Source: Intrasporangiaceae bacterium URHB0013 (GTDB lineage: Bacteria > Actinomycetota > Actinomycetes > Actinomycetales > Dermatophilaceae). Taken from it: a DNA stretch of 64,000 nt. Positions 17,428 through 26,273 of the stretch are shown in pieces. Numbering within the stretch: position 1 is the first letter of the stretch; every line of letters starts with the position of its first letter. The stretch is taken from contig JIBA01000003.1 in NCBI GenBank assembly GCA_000620545.1, positions 96,866 to 160,865 of the forward strand. The letters run 5' to 3'. The notes under the pieces are model-generated. The model was given only the letters and a program-made list of their open reading frames with translations, was not told where the DNA came from and did no database searches. Position numbers and translations under genes: made by a program.

Positions 17428-20400
17428 TCGCGTGAGCCGGATACGGGGGGTTCGGCAGCCGGAGGGCCGCGTCGGTGAGGCCGAGGTCACCGAGGAGCTG
17501 GGCGCACTCGCGTTGCTCGGGATCCACCTGCACCGCGCACCGCCGGGCGATGGCGACGCGCCGGGCGAGGTCGGCCGCGAGTTCGAGCGGCTGACCGACC
17601 CGGCGCCGCAGCTCGACGAGGCGGCGAGCCTGCTCGTCGGCCCGGGCCCACTCCCCGCGGGCGGCGAGCAGGTCGACGTGGAGCCGCAGGACGTCCGGGT
17701 CCTCTCCGGACGGTGCGCGTGGGTCGAGCTCGGCCCGGGCGGCCGACAGCTCGGCCTCCGCCCGAGCCAGGTCACCGACGCCGCAGTGCACCCGGGCGAG
17801 GGCGAGGCGGCAGTGTGCCGTGCCGAGGTCGTCGTGGATCGCCACCGCCAGCTCGAGGGCCTCGGCGAGCAGGGCGCGTGCCTCCTCCCACCGCTGCAGG
17901 TCGAGCAGCCCCTCGGCTCGCGTGGTCAGCCAGATGCTCGTCGACCGTGTCGGCTCCGAGACCCGCGACTGCTCCACACGTGCGGCGAGGAGCGGGTCGG
18001 CCTCGGCGGCCCGGCCGACGTTGCGCAGCACGACCCCGCGCTGGGCCTCGGCCCGCAGGCGCCCGGCCTCGTCGCCGAGCTGCGACGCGAGGTCGGCGGC
18101 CGCGTCGAACCAACGCATGGCCTCACCGAAGCGGTCGGCCATCATGGCGGCCCAGCCGGACATCGAGAGCGTGCGCTGCTGGGCGTTGGGGTCGTCGAGC
18201 TGTCGCGCCACCTCGAGGGCCCGCGCGGCGACCTGGGGCAGCTGGTCGGCTCGCTGCCGCTGGGCGAGCACGGCGAACAGCGAGCTGAGCAGCTCGAGCT
18301 CCTGCTGGTGTGGCGGGTCCGGCGGCCGGTGCTCGTGCGCCTCCAGTGCGACCCGGAGGACACGCTCCCGGTCGTCGTCGTACGCCCGCATGGCGAGGAA
18401 GTCCCGGAAGGCCAGGGCCAACGCGCCCGCGGTCTCCGCCTCGCCCTCACCGGCCATCGTGACGACGGCCGAGACGAGACTGCCCCGCTCGGCCTCGAAC
18501 CACTCGCGCGGAGCCGCCACGGCCTCGAGCGCGCCGTCGAGCGTGGCGCGCTCCCCGTCGGTCGAAGGGTGAGCCGTCGTGGTCGGCACGCGCGTCGGAG
18601 CAGAGACCGGCGCGGGGGACGCGGGCGGCGATGCGGCACCCTGCCCGTCGCGGCGCTGCTGGAGGGCCTCGCTCGCGACACGCGCGAGGCCCAGCCACCG
18701 CGTCGCGAGCTCCGTGGTCAGGGCCGCGCGCGTGTCCTGCGGCTCCTCGGCGTCGAGCCGCTCGGATGCGAGCTGGCTGACGAGGCTGTGGACCCGGTAG
18801 CGGGGCTGGTTCGCCCCGTCGCGGCCCACCGGCTCCACGAGGTGCCGGTCGACGAGCTCGTCGAGGGCACGGTGCGCCTCGATCTCCCGGGTGAGGCCGT
18901 GCAGCAGGAACCGAGCCAGCCACGCCGGCCAGTCACCGGGCGGAGCGAGCGACAGCCGCCGGAACAGCGCCCGCGACGGTGAGGCGAGGTCGGCCAACGA
19001 GGCCGCGATGCTCGCCCTGACGTCGATGTCGCCCGCCGACAGCTCGTCGAGGCGCGCGTGCTCACGGGCGAGCCGTCCGAGGAGGTCCTCGGTGGTGAGC
19101 GAGGCGTTGGTCGCGAGCTTCGAGCCGGCCACGCACAGGGCCAGCGGCAGGTGACCGCAGAGCGCGCTGACCTCGGCGAGGAGGTCGACCCGACCCACGG
19201 CCTCGGAATCGGGACTCGCGAGCTCGGCGATGAGCGCCGCGCCGTCGCGCGCCGACAACGGGGGAACGATGTGGCGTCGCACGCCGACGAGCCCGGCCAG
19301 CTTGCTGCGGGAGGTGACGATCGCCCCCGCCCCCGGAGTGGTGGGAAGCAAGGGGCGCACCTGGGACTCGGCCACCGCACCGTCGAGGACCATGAGCACG
19401 CGTCGGCCCGCCGTGCGGCTGCGATACAGCGCCAGCCGCTCGTCGAGACTGCTCGGGATGGAGCCGCTCTCGACCCCCAGGGCGCGCAGGAACCGGCCCA
19501 CGATGTGGTGCGGGTCCGCGGCCCCGGACGGGTCGTCGCCCAGCGCCGCATACAGCGTGCCGTCGGGATACGTGCTGCTCAGGGCGTGTCCCGCCGTGAC
19601 CGCGAGCGCCGTCTTGCCGACCCCTCCGACACCCACGAGGACGACGACAGCGGGGGGAGCGGCGCTGGGGCGAGGCCGCTCGCGCGCCGGCCGCGTGACG
19701 TCCGTCGTCGCGGGCGATCCCGTGTGGCTGGTGGAGCCGCCGAGCCGCGCCAGCACCGCACTGAGCAAGGCATCCCGCCCGACGAGCGTCCAGGTGGGAG
19801 CGGGGAGCTCACGGGGCAGACGGTGGGGCACCTCCGGGGTGACCGGGTCCCCGCGGAGGATGAGGGCGTTGAGGGCCGCGAGGCGTGGGCCCGGAGGGAC
19901 CCCGAGCTCGTCGACGAACCGCTGGCGCAGCCGGCGGTATGCCGTGGCGGCCTCGGTCCTGCGGCCGGCCGAGGCGAGTGCCCGAAGGCGGTGCTCGTGC
20001 AGGCTCTCGTTCCAGGGATCGTCCTGCAGGTGCGACGCGGTGACCGTGAGGACGTCGTCGTAGCGGCCCAGCTCGGCGAGGACGGCGACGTAGAGGTCGA
20101 CGGCCGCGATGCGCTCGTCGTCGAGCCGGCGCACGGCAGCGATGCTGTTGTCACCACCGGTCGCCTCGGCCGCACCACCGAAGGGCGTCCCCCGCCATAG
20201 CGCCACGGCGCTACCGAGCCACTGCGCCCGTTGGTCCGCGGAGGCGGACAGGTCGTTCTTGGCCAGGTCGACGAGAGCTCGGAACTCGACGAGGTCGAGC
20301 GTGTGCCCGGGCCCCAGCCGCAGCTCGTAACCGGTGCGGTGCGACACGATGAGATCACGGCCGTGCTCGCCGAGGTGGCGCCGGAGCGTCGACATGACGT

Positions 20401-20590
20401 TCTGGACCTGTTGCTTGGCCGTCGGCGGCGGGTCGTCCCAGAGCAGGTCGATGATCGCCTCGCTGCGCAGCAGTCGATCGGTGGCGATCAGCAGGTGTGC
20501 GAGGACCAGACGTTCGCGCCCGCTGCCGAGGGGTATGGCGACGCCATCCTCGTCGCGGACCTCGACGGGCCCCAGCACCCGGAACTGCAC
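17423..20590 (-). CDS. SARP/AfsR-type transcriptional activator with ATPase and TPR domains
   Basis: Large pathway regulator of 1055 residues. Order: winged-helix DNA-binding domain (about 1-95), BTAD domain (about 97-245), STAND/NB-ARC ATPase with Walker A GVGGVGKTALAV (about residue 320) and VLMVLDGAV as Walker B, then tetratricopeptide repeats to the C-terminus. This is the AfsR architecture, in which ATP binding and partner sensing control activation. The family binds tandem repeats 11 bp apart near the -10, exactly what is seen at sites A, B and C around this gene. I see no GTTAG pair before its own GTG start, so it is probably not autoactivated by this motif. Confidence 0.9.
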   Translation of the reverse strand: MQFRVLGPVEVRDEDGVAIPLGSGRERLVLAHLLIATDRLLRSEAIIDLLWDDPPPTAKQQVQNVMSTLRRHLGEHGRDLIVSHRTGYELRLGPGHTLDLVEFRALVDLAKNDLSASADQRAQWLGSAVALWRGTPFGGAAEATGGDNSIAAVRRLDDERIAAVDLYVAVLAELGRYDDVLTVTASHLQDDPWNESLHEHRLRALASAGRRTEAATAYRRLRQRFVDELGVPPGPRLAALNALILRGDPVTPEVPHRLPRELPAPTWTLVGRDALLSAVLARLGGSTSHTGSPATTDVTRPARERPRPSAAPPAVVVLVGVGGVGKTALAVTAGHALSSTYPDGTLYAALGDDPSGAADPHHIVGRFLRALGVESGSIPSSLDERLALYRSRTAGRRVLMVLDGAVAESQVRPLLPTTPGAGAIVTSRSKLAGLVGVRRHIVPPLSARDGAALIAELASPDSEAVGRVDLLAEVSALCGHLPLALCVAGSKLATNASLTTEDLLGRLAREHARLDELSAGDIDVRASIAASLADLASPSRALFRRLSLAPPGDWPAWLARFLLHGLTREIEAHRALDELVDRHLVEPVGRDGANQPRYRVHSLVSQLASERLDAEEPQDTRAALTTELATRWLGLARVASEALQQRRDGQGAASPPASPAPVSAPTRVPTTTAHPSTDGERATLDGALEAVAAPREWFEAERGSLVSAVVTMAGEGEAETAGALALAFRDFLAMRAYDDDRERVLRVALEAHEHRPPDPPHQQELELLSSLFAVLAQRQRADQLPQVAARALEVARQLDDPNAQQRTLSMSGWAAMMADRFGEAMRWFDAAADLASQLGDEAGRLRAEAQRGVVLRNVGRAAEADPLLAARVEQSRVSEPTRSTSIWLTTRAEGLLDLQRWEEARALLAEALELAVAIHDDLGTAHCRLALARVHCGVGDLARAEAELSAARAELDPRAPSGEDPDVLRLHVDLLAARGEWARADEQARRLVELRRRVGQPLELAADLARRVAIARRCAVQVDPEQRECAQLLGDLGLTDAALRLPNPPYPAHAS

Positions 20591-20722
20591 AGGTGCATTG
20601 TGTCGGTTTCCACGCAGCGAGGCGCAACCCCGCAGCCAGATCTCGGCTCGGCGCCTCTAGCTCACGTCGGGTCCTGGTGGTCTCCTTCGAGGTTGGAGCG
20701 GGTCAGCTCGTGTTCCGGGTTT

Positions 20723-20755
20723 GCCCGCAGGTCCGGCTTCGTCGGACCCGCGGGC
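20723..20755 (-). terminator. Hairpin terminator of the two-gene secreted-protein operon
   Basis: GCCCGC-A-GGTCCG pairs with CGGACC-C-GCGGGC around a 7-base loop. It begins 18 bp past the stop of the 67-residue gene. Confidence 0.65.
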
Positions 20756-20773
20756 ACGGCGGGAACGGCGGGC

Positions 20774-20977
20774 TCAGCCGCAGGCGACGTCGTTCCACGT
20801 CCCGAGGTACGGGATGCCGCCGTAGTCGACCATGGCCGTGACGTCGACGCAGCGACCGTTGGTGCCCGTCACGATCAGACCTCCGGCGTAGAGCTCGAAC
20901 GTCCCTTGGTCGTGCGCGGTCTGGGACAGGCCGTTGCGGTGCAGCCTCACCTGCATGCGCCGGATGTCGTGCTTCAC
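20774..20977 (-). CDS. Small two-cysteine protein, second gene of the SARP-linked operon
   Basis: Not recognised; 67 residues, no signal peptide. It contains GTFELYAGGLIVTGTNGRC and ends GTWNDVACG, with two cysteines that could pair, and beta-strand-like spacing. The GTG start has a strong ribosome site (GGAAGGAG) and lies 32 bp after the stop of the secreted four-cysteine gene, so the two are probably cotranscribed from site C. It could be an immunity or partner protein, or be exported by another route. Confidence 0.65.
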   Translation of the reverse strand: MKHDIRRMQVRLHRNGLSQTAHDQGTFELYAGGLIVTGTNGRCVDVTAMVDYGGIPYLGTWNDVACG

Positions 20978-21009
20978 GCTCTCTCCTTCCGAGGACGCCC
21001 GGTCCGCGG

Positions 21010-21453
21010 TCACGCGTACGGGTTCATCCGCCAGTCGTAGCCCGAGCAACCCCCGGAGCCGCAGACCCTGATCGCGAAGGCGTCGACGTCCTCGTAGCCG
21101 CTCTGGTAGTACGTGCTCGTGCTGACCGGGGCAGAGCCGCACCCGCCGCTGTCGACGCGCTCGCCGACCTTGATCCAGATCATGTCCTGGATGGTGCCGC
21201 CGCGTCCGATGTAGAGGTTGATCTTCGCCGCCACGCCGTCACCGGGACACCGGTCGTTGACGTAGAGGTCGTTGATGTTGACGCGCGTGGCGCTGCGGAA
21301 GTCGAGATAGGCCGACCCGTAGGCCCGCTGGTCCGGTGAGGTCGCCGACACCGACCCGTCGTCGGCCTGGGCGGGAGTGGCGCCGAGCATCACGCCGGAC
21401 AGCGACAGTGCGAGAGCACTGAGGGCGCCGACGACGGTCGTTCTGGTGATCAT
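21010..21453 (-). CDS. Secreted four-cysteine protein, SARP-linked
   Basis: Exported protein of 147 residues with a signal peptide (about 1-30, ending TPAQA) and a mature domain of about 117 residues. Four cysteines (NDRCPGD, SGGCGSA, RVCGSGGC) suggest two disulfides. The family is not recognised; tandem strand-like segments (YLDFRSATRVNINDLYVND) suggest a beta-sandwich. AAGGAG lies 8 bp before the ATG. Promoter site C, nearly identical to site B, lies 28-60 bp upstream, pointing to control by the SARP protein 2.8 kb away. Confidence 0.8.
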   Translation of the reverse strand: MITRTTVVGALSALALSLSGVMLGATPAQADDGSVSATSPDQRAYGSAYLDFRSATRVNINDLYVNDRCPGDGVAAKINLYIGRGGTIQDMIWIKVGERVDSGGCGSAPVSTSTYYQSGYEDVDAFAIRVCGSGGCSGYDWRMNPYA

Positions 21454-21480
21454 GGACTGACTCCTTGTTCGGGTCTGCCC

Positions 21481-21512
21481 ATCCTCGGGACCGCCGCTAA
21501 CCAGCCGCTAAC
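21481..21512 (-). promoter_or_regulatory. Predicted SARP-dependent promoter C
   Basis: On the minus strand two GTTAG repeats 11 bp apart (CTAAC on + at 21508 and 21497) precede GAGGAT (21486-21481) after 10 bp. The stretch GAGTTAGCG...GTTAG...GGCGG matches site B closely over about 28 bp. It drives the secreted four-cysteine gene with a short leader of about 20 nt. Confidence 0.65.
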
Positions 21513-21543
21513 TCGCGCTGGTCGGTCGGCGCTCGCCGGCACA

Positions 21544-21578
21544 CGGCATACGCCCGCTGCCGCCGGCATACGGCATAC
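21544..21578. repeat. Three CGGCATAC copies in a gene gap
   Basis: CGGCATAC at 21544, 21564 and 21571 (the last two overlap by 1 bp), in the gap behind soxR. They belong to the window-wide octamer family GTATGCCG/CGGCATAC. Confidence 0.7.
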
Positions 21579-21594
21579 GCCCTCTGCGGAAGGT

Positions 21595-22026
21595 TCAGGG
21601 CTCGAGGAGGACGGCTCCCGGCCCGTGCTCGGCCAGCACGTCGGACGGGTTGTTGAGCGCGCACGTGCGCAGGCTGAGGCAGCCGCAGCCGATGCAGGAG
21701 TCGAGCTGGTCGCGCAGCTTCTCGATGCGCCGGATCTGCTCGTCGAGACGGCCACGCCACGCGCGCGAGAGACGGGCCCAGTCGGTGGCGGTGGGCGTGC
21801 GAGCGTCGGGAAGCGTCGCGAGAGCAGCCCGGATCTCCTCGAGGGACAGGCCGACCCGCTGGGCGGCGCGGATGAACGACACCCGGCGGATCGTGACCCG
21901 CTCGTAGCGGCGCTGGTTGCCGGTCGTGCGGACCGACCGGATGAGACCGAGGTCCTCCCAGTAGCGCAGCGCCGAGGTGGCCGCGCCCGTGCGTTCGGCG
22001 ACCTGGCCGATGGTCAGGCCCGACAT
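21595..22026 (-). CDS. soxR: Redox-sensitive MerR-family regulator SoxR
   Basis: Transcription factor of 143 residues that senses redox-active compounds through a [2Fe-2S] cluster. The N-terminal MerR helix-turn-helix (about 4-35) is followed by a dimerisation helix and the SoxR cysteine cluster CIGCGCLSLRTC at about residues 113-124. It starts immediately after the stop of the P-loop gene upstream, so the two are probably cotranscribed. In actinobacteria SoxR usually controls small sets of efflux or reductase genes rather than soxS (general knowledge); no target is adjacent here. Confidence 0.93.
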   Translation of the reverse strand: MSGLTIGQVAERTGAATSALRYWEDLGLIRSVRTTGNQRRYERVTIRRVSFIRAAQRVGLSLEEIRAALATLPDARTPTATDWARLSRAWRGRLDEQIRRIEKLRDQLDSCIGCGCLSLRTCALNNPSDVLAEHGPGAVLLEP

Positions 22027-22590
22027 CTAGGCGACCCTCGCTTCGGAGAGCCGAGCGACGATGTCCTCGACGGTCTCGTCCGGCGTCTGCTGCGAGCTGT
22101 CGAGCCAGAGGCCGATGTGCGGCGTCTCGGTGCGGACCTTGTGGTCGAAGTCGCGAATCGACCAGAGGTCGCCGTAGCCGACCTTGACGCGCTTGGACTC
22201 TCGCTGCATGACGGTGTCGACGTCGGGCGCGAGCATGACGAGGCTGAGCGGTCGCGCGGTCAGCTGGTCGAGGAACGGCTGAAGCGTCGTCCCCACGAAG
22301 AGGTCCTGGACGACGACGGTGAAGCCGGCCGCGGCGTACTCGTCGGCGGAGTGCGCGGCGACGGAGTGGCGCAGGGCGAGCTGCCGCTCGGCCTCGGGAT
22401 CGCCGTGCGGCGACATGTCGACGCGCCCGCGCACGACGACGCGGCGAAACTCGTCACCGCGCAGGTGCACCGCGCGCGAGAAGCGCTCCGCGAGGAGCTG
22501 GGAGACGGTCGACTTCCCCGCGGCCATGACGCCGGTGACGACGATGATCTGCGGGATGTCGACGGCGGAGTGGAGGGCCCGGTCGCTCAC
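22027..22590 (-). CDS. P-loop kinase-like protein upstream of soxR
   Basis: Predicted small-molecule phosphotransferase, 187 residues. Walker A is GVMAAGKST near residue 20, with an RGDEFRR segment like the substrate-binding region of chloramphenicol phosphotransferase/shikimate-kinase-like proteins; the substrate is unknown. I chose GTG 22590 because TAGGGT (22603-22598) lies 7 bp before it, fitting a leaderless transcript; the GTG at 22599 would overlap the -10 box. It abuts soxR. Confidence 0.75.
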   Translation of the reverse strand: MSDRALHSAVDIPQIIVVTGVMAAGKSTVSQLLAERFSRAVHLRGDEFRRVVVRGRVDMSPHGDPEAERQLALRHSVAAHSADEYAAAGFTVVVQDLFVGTTLQPFLDQLTARPLSLVMLAPDVDTVMQRESKRVKVGYGDLWSIRDFDHKVRTETPHIGLWLDSSQQTPDETVEDIVARLSEARVA

Positions 22591-22778
22591 ACCGCACACC
22601 CTAGGTGCCGCCGGCCCAAAAGTCGCCAGAGTTCAGGTGACGTTCAAGTAGCGCGTGCCGCACCCTGCTGCCGACACCGATGGCGTATGCCGTCGCCGAC
22701 CTCCTGGAGTGCCCGGTTCGGTGCGTGCGGAACTGAGCACTCGAGCTGGTGGGATCCTCGAATGGTCACGGCGCCACG

Positions 22779-23723
22779 TCAGGCGTAGGCCTCGACCTCG
22801 TCAGGGGTGGCGCGCCGCACGACGACGCGGGTCCAGGCGCCGACGTAGAGGCGGTCGTCGTCGCCGAGCTCGGTCTTGGGGCCGACGGCGACGGCGCGCT
22901 GGGGGAGTGGTCCGGCCGCGGGTCCGACAAAGGTGCCGTTGGAGCTGCCGAGGTCCTCGACAAACCAGCGCGTGCCGTCCGTGGTCAGCTGCGCGTGCCG
23001 GCGGCTCACGCCGGGGTCGGACGAGAGGTCGATCTCGGGATGGGTGTTCTTGCTCGTGGACACGCGGCCGAGCAGGACGCTGCGGTGGCGCAACGGCATG
23101 ATCGTGGGCAGTCCGGGCGACGGGCAGGGGTCCTCGGCCTCCTGGGTCTGGTACCAGTCCGGGTCGACCCAGACCTCCGCCAGCCACTCGAACGACGTCG
23201 ACGCCTCCTCGGCCGTGGGACCGGATGCAGGAGTGCGGGCCGACAGGTTCGCGGCCACGCCGCCAGCCGGACCGGGCTGCACGGCTTCTCCGTCGGGCTG
23301 GGTGTCGGCGAGGTCCTCCGGTCCCGCCGCGGGGTCACGCGGCATCGCGCCGGTGGTGAAGTCGTAGCCGCAGGCCTCGCAGAACAGTGCCCCGTCCGGG
23401 TTCTCGGTGCCGCAGTTGGGGCACTCGAGCGCCGCCGGTGCGGCCGGGACTGCCGGACCCGGGGTCGGTGCAGCCGCTGGCGGCACCTCGAGGTCCAGGG
23501 ACGAGCCCGTCGACGCCGGCGCAGCGCCGGTTGAGGCGCCGGTTGCAGGGCCGGTCCCGGCGCCGGTCCCAGCGCCAGCGGCGGCACCGAACCTGGGGTC
23601 GGCCGCGCCGGCCGCGATCCCGCCCCTCGAGGCGGCCTGGGCGTTCGGGTCGATGGGCGAGCCGCAGGTGTCGCAGTAGTCCTCGGCCTCGGAGGTGTGT
23701 CCGTTGGGGCAGACGGCACTCAC
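22779..23723 (-). CDS. FHA-domain protein with two zinc ribbons
   Basis: Cytoplasmic phospho-threonine reader of 314 residues. Zinc ribbons lie at about 5-21 (CPNGHTSEAEDYCDTCG) and 92-110 (CPNCGTENPDGALFCEACG), joined by an Ala/Gly/Thr-rich linker. The C-terminal FHA domain has the expected GR, SRRHA and GSSNGT motifs (VSRRHAQL; EDLGSSNGTFVG). It would recognise targets phosphorylated by the PknG-type kinase of the same operon. It is not GarA: it is three times longer and I see no N-terminal ETT phosphosite. The GTG start overlaps the VWA stop as GTGA; it is the last gene of the operon. Confidence 0.88.
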   Translation of the reverse strand: MSAVCPNGHTSEAEDYCDTCGSPIDPNAQAASRGGIAAGAADPRFGAAAGAGTGAGTGPATGASTGAAPASTGSSLDLEVPPAAAPTPGPAVPAAPAALECPNCGTENPDGALFCEACGYDFTTGAMPRDPAAGPEDLADTQPDGEAVQPGPAGGVAANLSARTPASGPTAEEASTSFEWLAEVWVDPDWYQTQEAEDPCPSPGLPTIMPLRHRSVLLGRVSTSKNTHPEIDLSSDPGVSRRHAQLTTDGTRWFVEDLGSSNGTFVGPAAGPLPQRAVAVGPKTELGDDDRLYVGAWTRVVVRRATPDEVEAYA

Positions 23724-25009
23724 CGGCGCACCCTGCTCGTCTTCGTCGAGGCCGTGTCGAGCGACATCTCGTCGATCTTCGACGCCCCCTTCTTGAGGCG
23801 GACGGTGCCGGTGTCCGCGTCGTCGATCTCGACCACCTTCTTGAGCCGGGTCGTCATGTCGTCGTTGCCAGTGGCGTCGGCGAGCTGCACGGCCCGGCCG
23901 AGCTTGGCGGTGGCGACGTCGTCCTGTCCGGCGGCCTTGGCAGCGAGCCCCTCCTGGATGACCGTCGCGAGCTCGGCCTGCCCGGTGTACGCCGCGACGG
24001 CAGGGTCGATGCGCGTCGTCAGCGAGTCGTCGTTGCTCCACTTGGCCTTGACGAGCGCCTGCGCGACGGGGTCACCGCCGAGGGAGAACTGGACGCGGGC
24101 CGCGAGCTGCTCCTGGCCGAGCGTGCGGGCGGGGAGGCGGACGGCCACGTGGTAGTCGCGACTCTCGTCGGACCACGCTCCGGTCGGGTAGGCGCCGGTC
24201 AGCGGGTTGAGGACGGTGCGCCGCGACGTGAGGTCCTCGAGCGTCGGTGACACCTGCTTGACGAAGAGCAGCTCGGCGCCCTGAGGGACCCAGACGCGCA
24301 GCTCCGAGTTGGCGACACCACGCGACATCGACGCCCGCATCATCGCCTCGAACTCGGCGGCCATCTCCTCCGGGGCCGGGATGAGGTCGACGGTGCCGAG
24401 CAGGGCAGAGGCGATGCCACGCACCTCGTCGACGCGCCACTGGTCGCCGACGCCGCGGCAGTCGCACTGGAACGCGCCGACGCAGCTCTGGACCGCGGCC
24501 TGCAGCGACCGAGGGGTCTCGCCCTCGTTCACGCCGTCGGTGAGCAGGATCGCGTGGCGCTTCGTCACGTGCGGCACGGTCTCGAAGATCTGCCGGGCGA
24601 GGGTGAGCCAGGTTCCCATCGCCGTGCCGCCGTTGGCGCGCAGGCCGTCGATGGCGCGGTTGGCCTCGCCGCGGGTGTGCGCCGACATCGGCACCAAGGC
24701 ACCCTGGTGGCTGTACGGGTAGACGATCTGGGCCGTGCCGTTGCCCGACACGATGGAGAAGAGCGTGCCGTCGACCATCTCGGCCAGTGCGGCCTTCGCT
24801 GCCTCGCCTGCGGCCTGGACGCCGCGGCGACCCATCGAGCCGGACGTGTCGATGAGGATGACCTCGGCGGCCGAGCCCGGGTCGGGCAGCCCGGCCGAGG
24901 TCGTCCCTGCCGACGCGCCGGTCGAGGTGACGCGGACGATCGCGTGCACATCGGTGCCGCCGTCGGGCAGGAACTCGTTCTGGAACACGTCTGCCGTGAA
25001 GTCAGCCAT
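23720..25009 (-). CDS. VWA-domain protein of a kinase/phosphatase operon
   Basis: Cytoplasmic metal-dependent protein-interaction module, 429 residues. The MIDAS motif DTSGS is at about residue 54 (LIDTSGSMGRRG), with further VWA motifs (GGTAMGTWL; LLTDGVNEGET). A C-terminal domain of about 190 residues follows. The VWA-PP2C-kinase set resembles the TerY-P triad known from tellurium-resistance (Ter) systems. ATG 25009 overlaps the PP2C gene by 8 bp; the frame extends upstream but only inside that gene. Confidence 0.88.
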   Translation of the reverse strand: MADFTADVFQNEFLPDGGTDVHAIVRVTSTGASAGTTSAGLPDPGSAAEVILIDTSGSMGRRGVQAAGEAAKAALAEMVDGTLFSIVSGNGTAQIVYPYSHQGALVPMSAHTRGEANRAIDGLRANGGTAMGTWLTLARQIFETVPHVTKRHAILLTDGVNEGETPRSLQAAVQSCVGAFQCDCRGVGDQWRVDEVRGIASALLGTVDLIPAPEEMAAEFEAMMRASMSRGVANSELRVWVPQGAELLFVKQVSPTLEDLTSRRTVLNPLTGAYPTGAWSDESRDYHVAVRLPARTLGQEQLAARVQFSLGGDPVAQALVKAKWSNDDSLTTRIDPAVAAYTGQAELATVIQEGLAAKAAGQDDVATAKLGRAVQLADATGNDDMTTRLKKVVEIDDADTGTVRLKKGASKIDEMSLDTASTKTSRVRR

Positions 25010-26273
25010 CGGTCGGGTCCCCTTCCAGCGGCGCCGTTGCGGTCGCCTCGGTCGTCGTCGTCGATCCTCGCCCAGCCAGTCTCGCGAGGGCAACCGTGAT
25101 GTTGTCGCGCCCACCCTGCCCGTTGGCGAAGTCGACGAGGGCCTGGGCCACCGTGGTGGGCGTGACCTCGTCGAGCCGTCCGGCCGCGTCGTGCAGCAGA
25201 GCCCGCAGCGCCTCGGCGTCGGAGCAGTAGTTCCAGAGCCCGTCGGAGCAGACCATGAGCCATCCCGGTGTCGCCGTCAGCGTCGTCAGGTGCGGCGTGA
25301 GATCCGGAGGAGCGTCCTTGCCGAGCCAGCGCGTGATCGAGTGCGCGTGCGGTCCGGTCTCGGCCTCCAGCCTCGGGACTCCCGCGGCCATCTGCTCCTG
25401 GGCGAAGGAGTCGTCGCGGCCGAGCTGGCGCGCGGGCTCGCCCACGCCGTCGGGAAGCCAGTAGACGCGGCTGTCGCCGACGTTGCCGGCCACGATGACG
25501 TCGTCCTCGACGACCGCGGCCGCGAAGGTGCACGACGGTGGGTTGGGCACGTCCTCCACCACGGAGACGGCGACGGCCTCGTTGGCGCGGGCAACGGCGT
25601 TCGTGAGTGCTCGGCCCGCTCCTGCCGCCCAGGCGTCCGGGGTGCCGACCCCCTTGGGGAACGGCTGGTCGAGGACGGATCGGGCGGCCTTCGCGGCGGC
25701 GAGCGAGGCGATGTGCGAGTCGGTCGCCATCGAGACCCCGTCGCACACGACGAGGACCGCCCGCGATCCCGGCGCCTCGGTGGCGCTGAGCGACATGGCG
25801 TCCTCGTTGCGGGCGTGGCGCTTGCCGATGTCGCAGACACCGCCGACCCAGGCCGTCGGTGACTCGACGAGGTGGTCGCGCGGGTTGGGCGGCGGCGTGC
25901 CGCAGTGGTCGCAGTAGCCGTCGACGATGCGACCCTCACCGCAGGCGTGGCAGGTGAGGTCCTCCGTCACGGGGCCGACGGCCGAGGAGGGCACGGCCCC
26001 GGTCCACCCGACGTCGAGCGGGGACTCCTCGCCGGCGGGGGCGGTCTGCGGCGTGGCGGAGGCGAGGAGGGTGTCGTCCGAGACGTCGGCGGGTGGCTGC
26101 GGCTCGCCCGAGGCACGGACCGCGACGACGAGGTCGGCGCCGCACGCCTCGCAGAAGGTCGACTCGGCCGCGTTGGCCGTGCCGCAGACCGGGCAGTCCC
26201 GCGACGCGATCGACTCGGTCGCAGGGAGGACGGGAGCTGGCTGGCTCGCTCCCGTCGTCGGGATGTCGGTCAC
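25002..26273 (-). CDS. PP2C-family protein phosphatase with zinc ribbons
   Basis: Ser/Thr phosphatase, 423 residues, expected to reverse the kinase of this operon. Two zinc ribbons lie at about 27-45 (CPVCGTANAAESTFCEACG) and 108-124 (CHACGEGRIVDGYCDHCG). The PP2C domain (about 140-400) has the metal-binding motifs RNEDA, VVCDGVSMA, GNVGDSRVY, CSDGLWN and GGRDNITVAL, all intact. The second ribbon shares GxIxxGYCxxCG with both N-terminal ribbons of the PknG protein, suggesting a common docking partner or shared origin. It overlaps pknG by 4 bp. Confidence 0.92.
   Translation of the reverse strand: MTDIPTTGASQPAPVLPATESIASRDCPVCGTANAAESTFCEACGADLVVAVRASGEPQPPADVSDDTLLASATPQTAPAGEESPLDVGWTGAVPSSAVGPVTEDLTCHACGEGRIVDGYCDHCGTPPPNPRDHLVESPTAWVGGVCDIGKRHARNEDAMSLSATEAPGSRAVLVVCDGVSMATDSHIASLAAAKAARSVLDQPFPKGVGTPDAWAAGAGRALTNAVARANEAVAVSVVEDVPNPPSCTFAAAVVEDDVIVAGNVGDSRVYWLPDGVGEPARQLGRDDSFAQEQMAAGVPRLEAETGPHAHSITRWLGKDAPPDLTPHLTTLTATPGWLMVCSDGLWNYCSDAEALRALLHDAAGRLDEVTPTTVAQALVDFANGQGGRDNITVALARLAGRGSTTTTEATATAPLEGDPTDG

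Noticed and set aside
21544..21578. GTATGCCG motif as FtsK-orienting (KOPS-like) sequence
   Set aside because: Copies are about equally frequent on both strands within one chromosome arm segment, whereas such signals are strand-biased.
22779..23723. FHA protein as the GarA orthologue
   Set aside because: Too long, with zinc ribbons and no N-terminal ETT phosphosite; only the FHA fold is shared.
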